Origin: Bacillota bacterium
GTDB lineage: Bacteria; Bacillota; Clostridia; Oscillospirales; Oscillospiraceae
Reading direction: 5' to 3'
DNA: 45,352 bases
Assembly: GCA_021770445.1 (NCBI GenBank)
Contig: JAETQY010000018.1
Span: forward strand, 1 to 45,352
A program made the translations under genes and the position numbers. Positions 43,081 to 45,352 of this stretch are shown here, piece by piece. How positions within the stretch are numbered: position 1 is the first letter of the stretch; the number at the start of each line of letters is the position of its first letter. Below the pieces are notes generated by a model. The model did not search any database. It saw only the letters and a list, made by a program, of their open reading frames with translations, and was not told where the DNA came from.

Positions 43081-43746
43081 ATGGAAGCGATGAAAGTGAT
43101 CCTCTCCATCGTGGAGCGAGGCCAGGGGGCCGCCATTATACGGCTGTACCGCAAACGGCAGGTTCCCATTCACATCCAGTGCGCCGGCAAGGGCACCGCC
43201 ACCTCGGAGATTATGGATATCCTGGGCCTGGGCTCCAGCGAAAAGGACGTGGTATTTAGCTTCGCCGCCGCTCCGGCCGCCAGAAAGCTACTTCACGACC
43301 TGGACAACGAGCTGCGGGGACACACCGGCGGGGCGGGAATCGTGGTCTGTGTCCCCGTATCGGGGCTGAACAGCCTGATTGCCAGCCTGGCCGCCTACCA
43401 CGCCGAGAGCTTGAAGGAGAAAGAGGGAAACGATATGGAACGTACCGAAAACAGCTTGATCCTGGTGGTGTGTGCCCAGGGCTGCACCGACGACGTCATG
43501 TCCACCGCCAAGGCCCACGGGGCCCGGGGGGGCACCGTCATCAAGGGCCGGCTGTCCGGCCGGGAGGAGCTGGAACAGGCCTACGAGATGGATCTGAAGG
43601 CCGAGCGGGAGATCGTGGCCATTGTGGTGCCCACCAAGCTCCGCAACCCCATTATGGAGGCCATCAATGCCGAGCACGGCCTGCGCAGCGAGGCTCAGGC
43701 GGCACTGTGTTCTCTGCCTATTGAACAAATCGTCCGACTGGGATAA
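43081..43746 (+). CDS. Tandem PII-like signalling protein
   Basis: A 221-residue protein with two PII-like (GlnB fold) modules. The first (about 3-110) has KVILSIVERGQGAAIIRLYRK, GKGTATSEIMDILGLGSSEKD and a GIVVCVPV strand; the second (about 122-221) has LILVVCAQGCTDDVMSTAKAHGARGGTVIKGR and EIVAIVVPTKLRNPIMEAI. Ordinary PII proteins are single modules of about 112 residues that form trimers and bind ATP, ADP and 2-oxoglutarate. The T-loop tyrosine of GlnB is not evident. The 14-base spacing from the DUF1538 gene implies that it gates that carrier (inference). Confidence 0.85.
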   Translation: MEAMKVILSIVERGQGAAIIRLYRKRQVPIHIQCAGKGTATSEIMDILGLGSSEKDVVFSFAAAPAARKLLHDLDNELRGHTGGAGIVVCVPVSGLNSLIASLAAYHAESLKEKEGNDMERTENSLILVVCAQGCTDDVMSTAKAHGARGGTVIKGRLSGREELEQAYEMDLKAEREIVAIVVPTKLRNPIMEAINAEHGLRSEAQAALCSLPIEQIVRLG

Positions 43747-43756
43747 GACCTCATCC

Positions 43757-43822
43757 GCCCCAGTGCCTGCACTGGGGCACCTTCCCCTAAAGGGGAAGGC
43801 TTAGGACGGCCAGCGGCCGTCC
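43757..43822. repeat. Cluster of three hairpins (REP-like)
   Basis: Three adjacent perfect inverted repeats: GCCCCAGTGC/GCACTGGGGC (43757-43766, 43769-43778), CCTTCCCCT/AGGGGAAGG (43780-43788, 43791-43799) and GGACGGCC/GGCCGTCC (43804-43811, 43815-43822). No T-run follows the first two; TTTCT follows the third. The CCTTCCCC module resembles short intergenic repeats that I associate with Oscillospiraceae genomes. Confidence 0.7.
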
Positions 43823-43845
43823 ATTTCTCTTGTGAGGTGACTTTT

Positions 43846-44403
43846 ATGGAACAGTTACGCATTGCGGACGCCTGTGAGGAGCAGCACTTCCGGGACATGT
43901 CCCTCCTCCACGCCCTGGGCTGGCGGGCCGCCTACCGGGACAGCGTCCCGGCAGACTATATGGCCCAGGAAATTACCGACGGCCGCTGGGTCCCGGTATT
44001 CCGCCAAAATTATCAGGAGGGCATCTACCACGGCCTTCTGCTCTATGGCGGGGACATCCCTCTCTGCTGCGCCACCTACGGCCCCGCCCGGGTGGATCAG
44101 TCCGCCGGGGATACCATCTGCAATTTTAGCTCCCCTGACCTGGCCGCCTGGGGCGAGCTGGTCTCCCTCTACGCCAACCCGGACTACTGGGGGAAGGGGT
44201 ACGGCTCCGCCGTGATGGAGGAGGTCCTGGACCGTATGCAGGCCGCCGGATATCCCGGCTGTTTCCTGTATGTCCTCCAGGAGAACGACCGGGCCCGCCG
44301 TTTCTATGAGAAACACGGCTTTTCCTGGGACGGGCACAGCCTGGAGGTGGCGCTGCCCCCGGATACGGTCCTCACCGATCTGCGGTATTGCAAAACGTTT
44401 TAA
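43846..44403 (+). CDS. GNAT family acetyltransferase
   Basis: A 185-residue GCN5-related N-acetyltransferase. The acetyl-CoA site is ELVSLYANPDYWGKGYGSAVMEEVL (about 104-128), whose GKGYGSA is the R/Q-x-x-G-x-G/A loop; the family end VLQENDRARRFYEKHGF (about 142-158) follows. ATG 43846 follows GAGGTGA; the frame also opens at GTG 43837. The acetyl acceptor is unknown. Confidence 0.92.
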   Translation: MEQLRIADACEEQHFRDMSLLHALGWRAAYRDSVPADYMAQEITDGRWVPVFRQNYQEGIYHGLLLYGGDIPLCCATYGPARVDQSAGDTICNFSSPDLAAWGELVSLYANPDYWGKGYGSAVMEEVLDRMQAAGYPGCFLYVLQENDRARRFYEKHGFSWDGHSLEVALPPDTVLTDLRYCKTF

Positions 44404-44416
44404 TCTGTGCTATAAT
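44388..44416 (+). promoter_or_regulatory. Promoter of the RNHCP gene
   Basis: TTGCAA at 44388-44393, a 17-base spacer and TATAAT at 44411-44416. It overlaps the end of the acetyltransferase gene and gives a leader of about 145 bases. Confidence 0.75.
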
Positions 44417-44465
44417 ACGCACTGTTGTAGCCGGCACAACAAAATAATTAGAATGAGGAACAACT

Positions 44466-44501
44466 ATGAAATACCATTTTGATTCGGAGCTTGTGGGTTA
44501 A
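44466..44501 (+). CDS. Leader peptide frame upstream of the RNHCP gene
   Basis: An 11-codon frame (MKYHFDSELVG) from ATG 44466 to TAA, with GAGGA 6 bases upstream. A shorter frame (ATG 44453 to TGA 44482) overlaps it in a different phase. The stop lies 3 bases before the left arm of the hairpin at 44505-44534, so ribosomes on this frame could control folding of the leader. Confidence 0.35.
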   Translation: MKYHFDSELVG

Positions 44502-44504
44502 GCC

Positions 44505-44558
44505 GGGAGGTTTGCACCCAAGAGCCGACCTCCCAAGAGTATCAAAACTTTTAGGAGG
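44505..44558 (+). promoter_or_regulatory. Possible translational attenuator
   Basis: GGGAGGT at 44505-44511 can pair with ACCTCCC at 44528-44534. The same CCTCC (44529-44533) can instead pair with GGAGG at 44554-44558, the ribosome binding site of the RNHCP gene. The two folds exclude each other, as in leader-controlled switches. This is seen as base-pairing only; function is inference. Confidence 0.4.
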
Positions 44559-44566
44559 AAATTCCC

Positions 44567-44995
44567 ATGAATCGGGAGAATAAGCGAAAAACATTTGAAA
44601 AAGGTTATTTTAAGACACATCCATGTCACGACATCTTCACCTGCAAGGTGTGCGGGCGGCCAGTGGCCCCTGATGCGGCGGGCAGCGCCCACCGCAACCA
44701 CTGCCCCAACTGCCTGAGCAGCCTCCATGTGGACGAGGAGCCCGGCGACCGGGCCGCCGACTGCGGCGGCATCATGGAGCCCATCGGGGTCTGGGTCCGC
44801 AAGGGCGGCGAGTGGGCAGTTATCCACCGGTGCCGCCGGTGCGGCAAGCTGGATTCCAACCGGATCGCCGCCGACGACAACCCTATGAAGCTAATGTCCA
44901 TCGCCCTGAAACCCCTCACCCTCCCCCCCTTCCCGCTGGAGCACATCGAGAAACTCACAGCGCTGATGGGCGGATCAGGCAGTTTATCGGAATAA
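44567..44995 (+). CDS. RNHCP domain protein
   Basis: A 142-residue small zinc-ribbon-like protein with the RNHCP domain: FTCKVCGRPV (C26, C29) and HRNHCPNCLSSLHVDE, then a CGG motif and IHRCRRCGKLDSNRIAADDNP. The cysteine pairs probably bind zinc. The function of the family is unknown; nucleic-acid binding is often supposed. AGGAGGAAATTCCC precedes ATG 44567. Confidence 0.9.
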   Translation: MNRENKRKTFEKGYFKTHPCHDIFTCKVCGRPVAPDAAGSAHRNHCPNCLSSLHVDEEPGDRAADCGGIMEPIGVWVRKGGEWAVIHRCRRCGKLDSNRIAADDNPMKLMSIALKPLTLPPFPLEHIEKLTALMGGSGSLSE

Positions 44996-45001
44996 CCTAC
45001 A

Positions 45002-45036
45002 GCATCCATCCGGCTTTCCGGATGGATGCTTTTTTA
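45002..45036 (+). terminator. Terminator of the RNHCP gene
   Basis: GCATCCATCCGG at 45002-45013 and CCGGATGGATGC at 45018-45029 with loop CTTT, followed by seven T. Confidence 0.95.
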
Positions 45037-45050
45037 TTGTCAATAACTAA

Positions 45051-45082
45051 AAAGCAGGACAGCCAATCGACTGTCCTGCTTT
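45051..45082 (-). terminator. Terminator of the 5S rRNA transcript
   Basis: AAAGCAGGACAG at 45051-45062 and CTGTCCTGCTTT at 45071-45082 form a perfect stem. On the minus strand it is followed by further T (CTTTTTAG), 2 bases after the 5S 3' end. Confidence 0.92.
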
Positions 45083-45084
45083 GT

Positions 45085-45199
<115 letters not shown>

Positions 45200-45243
45200 T
45201 ATTTTAATCACCGAAGTGACTAAAACCACTATTAAATTTTAAT

Positions 45244-45318
45244 TGGTGACCCGTACGGGAATCGAACCCATGTTTGCGGCGTGAGAGGCCGCCGTCTTAA
45301 CCGCTTGACCAACGGGCC
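45244..45318 (-). tRNA. tRNA-Glu (anticodon CTC)
   Basis: A 75-base tRNA with encoded CCA. The acceptor is GGCCCGT/ACGGGTC, the anticodon stem GCGGC/GCCGC with loop CTCTCAC, giving CTC (codon GAG), and the T loop is TTCGATT. The body resembles bacterial tRNA-Glu closely. Confidence 0.95.
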
Positions 45319-45321
45319 TTA

Positions 45322-45352
45322 TGGTGCGCCTTCAGGGATTCGAACCCGGGAC
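45322..45352 (-). tRNA. 3' part of a tRNA, cut by the window edge
   Basis: The last 31 bases show the 3' CCA, an acceptor strand AAGGCGC and a T arm with GGTTCGAATCCC. The anticodon is outside the window, so the amino acid cannot be assigned. Confidence 0.85.

Overview
The window looks like a chromosomal segment of a GC-rich, endospore-forming gut clostridium of the Oscillospiraceae type (Flavonifractor or a relative; inference). The reasons are a SpoIIID gene, a pyruvate phosphate dikinase with its key histidine at the same residue number as the Clostridium symbiosum enzyme, many Clostridia-type small families, AGGAGG ribosome binding sites and SigA-type promoters. The left end and a few islands have lower GC and look acquired.

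Layout. 1-2.1 kb: end of an integrative element with a TnpW-like small protein and a TnpX/TndX-type large serine recombinase, preceded by two related palindromes. 2.25-4.4 kb: tightly overlapping small genes around a DegV lipid-binding protein, then a duplicated four-helix membrane protein and a small repeat protein. 4.7-7.1 kb: tRNA-Ser(CGA), YigZ, SpoIIID and a DUF2974 hydrolase.

7.1-25.0 kb is the most unusual part. Eight genes run leftward as one probable operon: PepV-type dipeptidase, M20 amidohydrolase, a cysteine-rich protein, DUF1446 (AtuA), a separate AtuA-like ferredoxin-fold protein, class II (degradative-type) HMG-CoA reductase, and the large and small subunits of aconitase X. Divergent to it lies a regulator that fuses a LacI-type repressor to a PfkB sugar-kinase domain with an altered anion-hole motif. 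Beyond that is a complete oligopeptide-type ABC transporter operon ending in a DUF917 protein, and a second M20 amidohydrolase similar to the first. I read this as one system: uptake of a peptide-like or N-acyl conjugate, cleavage of the amide bond, then breakdown of a branched or hydroxylated acid (mevalonate or HMG-like) through aconitase X, HMG-CoA reductase and AtuA. The substrate is inference; the gene set is seen directly.

25-45 kb is mostly housekeeping and regulatory: a TetM/EF-G-like GTPase fused to a YacP/Rae1 ribonuclease, a low-GC membrane protein, a MalY/PatB lyase, DUF1294, pyruvate phosphate dikinase, an LtaS/MdoB-like membrane transferase, an ECF sigma/anti-sigma operon headed by a secreted stalk-domain protein and a matching ECF-like promoter, a CofE-family protein, a PadR/DUF1700 pair with a PadR-like operator, an aldehyde dehydrogenase, ComFB, a DUF1538 membrane protein with a tandem PII protein, a GNAT acetyltransferase and an RNHCP protein with a possible translational attenuator. 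The right edge carries 5S rRNA and two tRNAs on the minus strand.

No CRISPR array, prophage structural gene or complete insertion sequence was seen.
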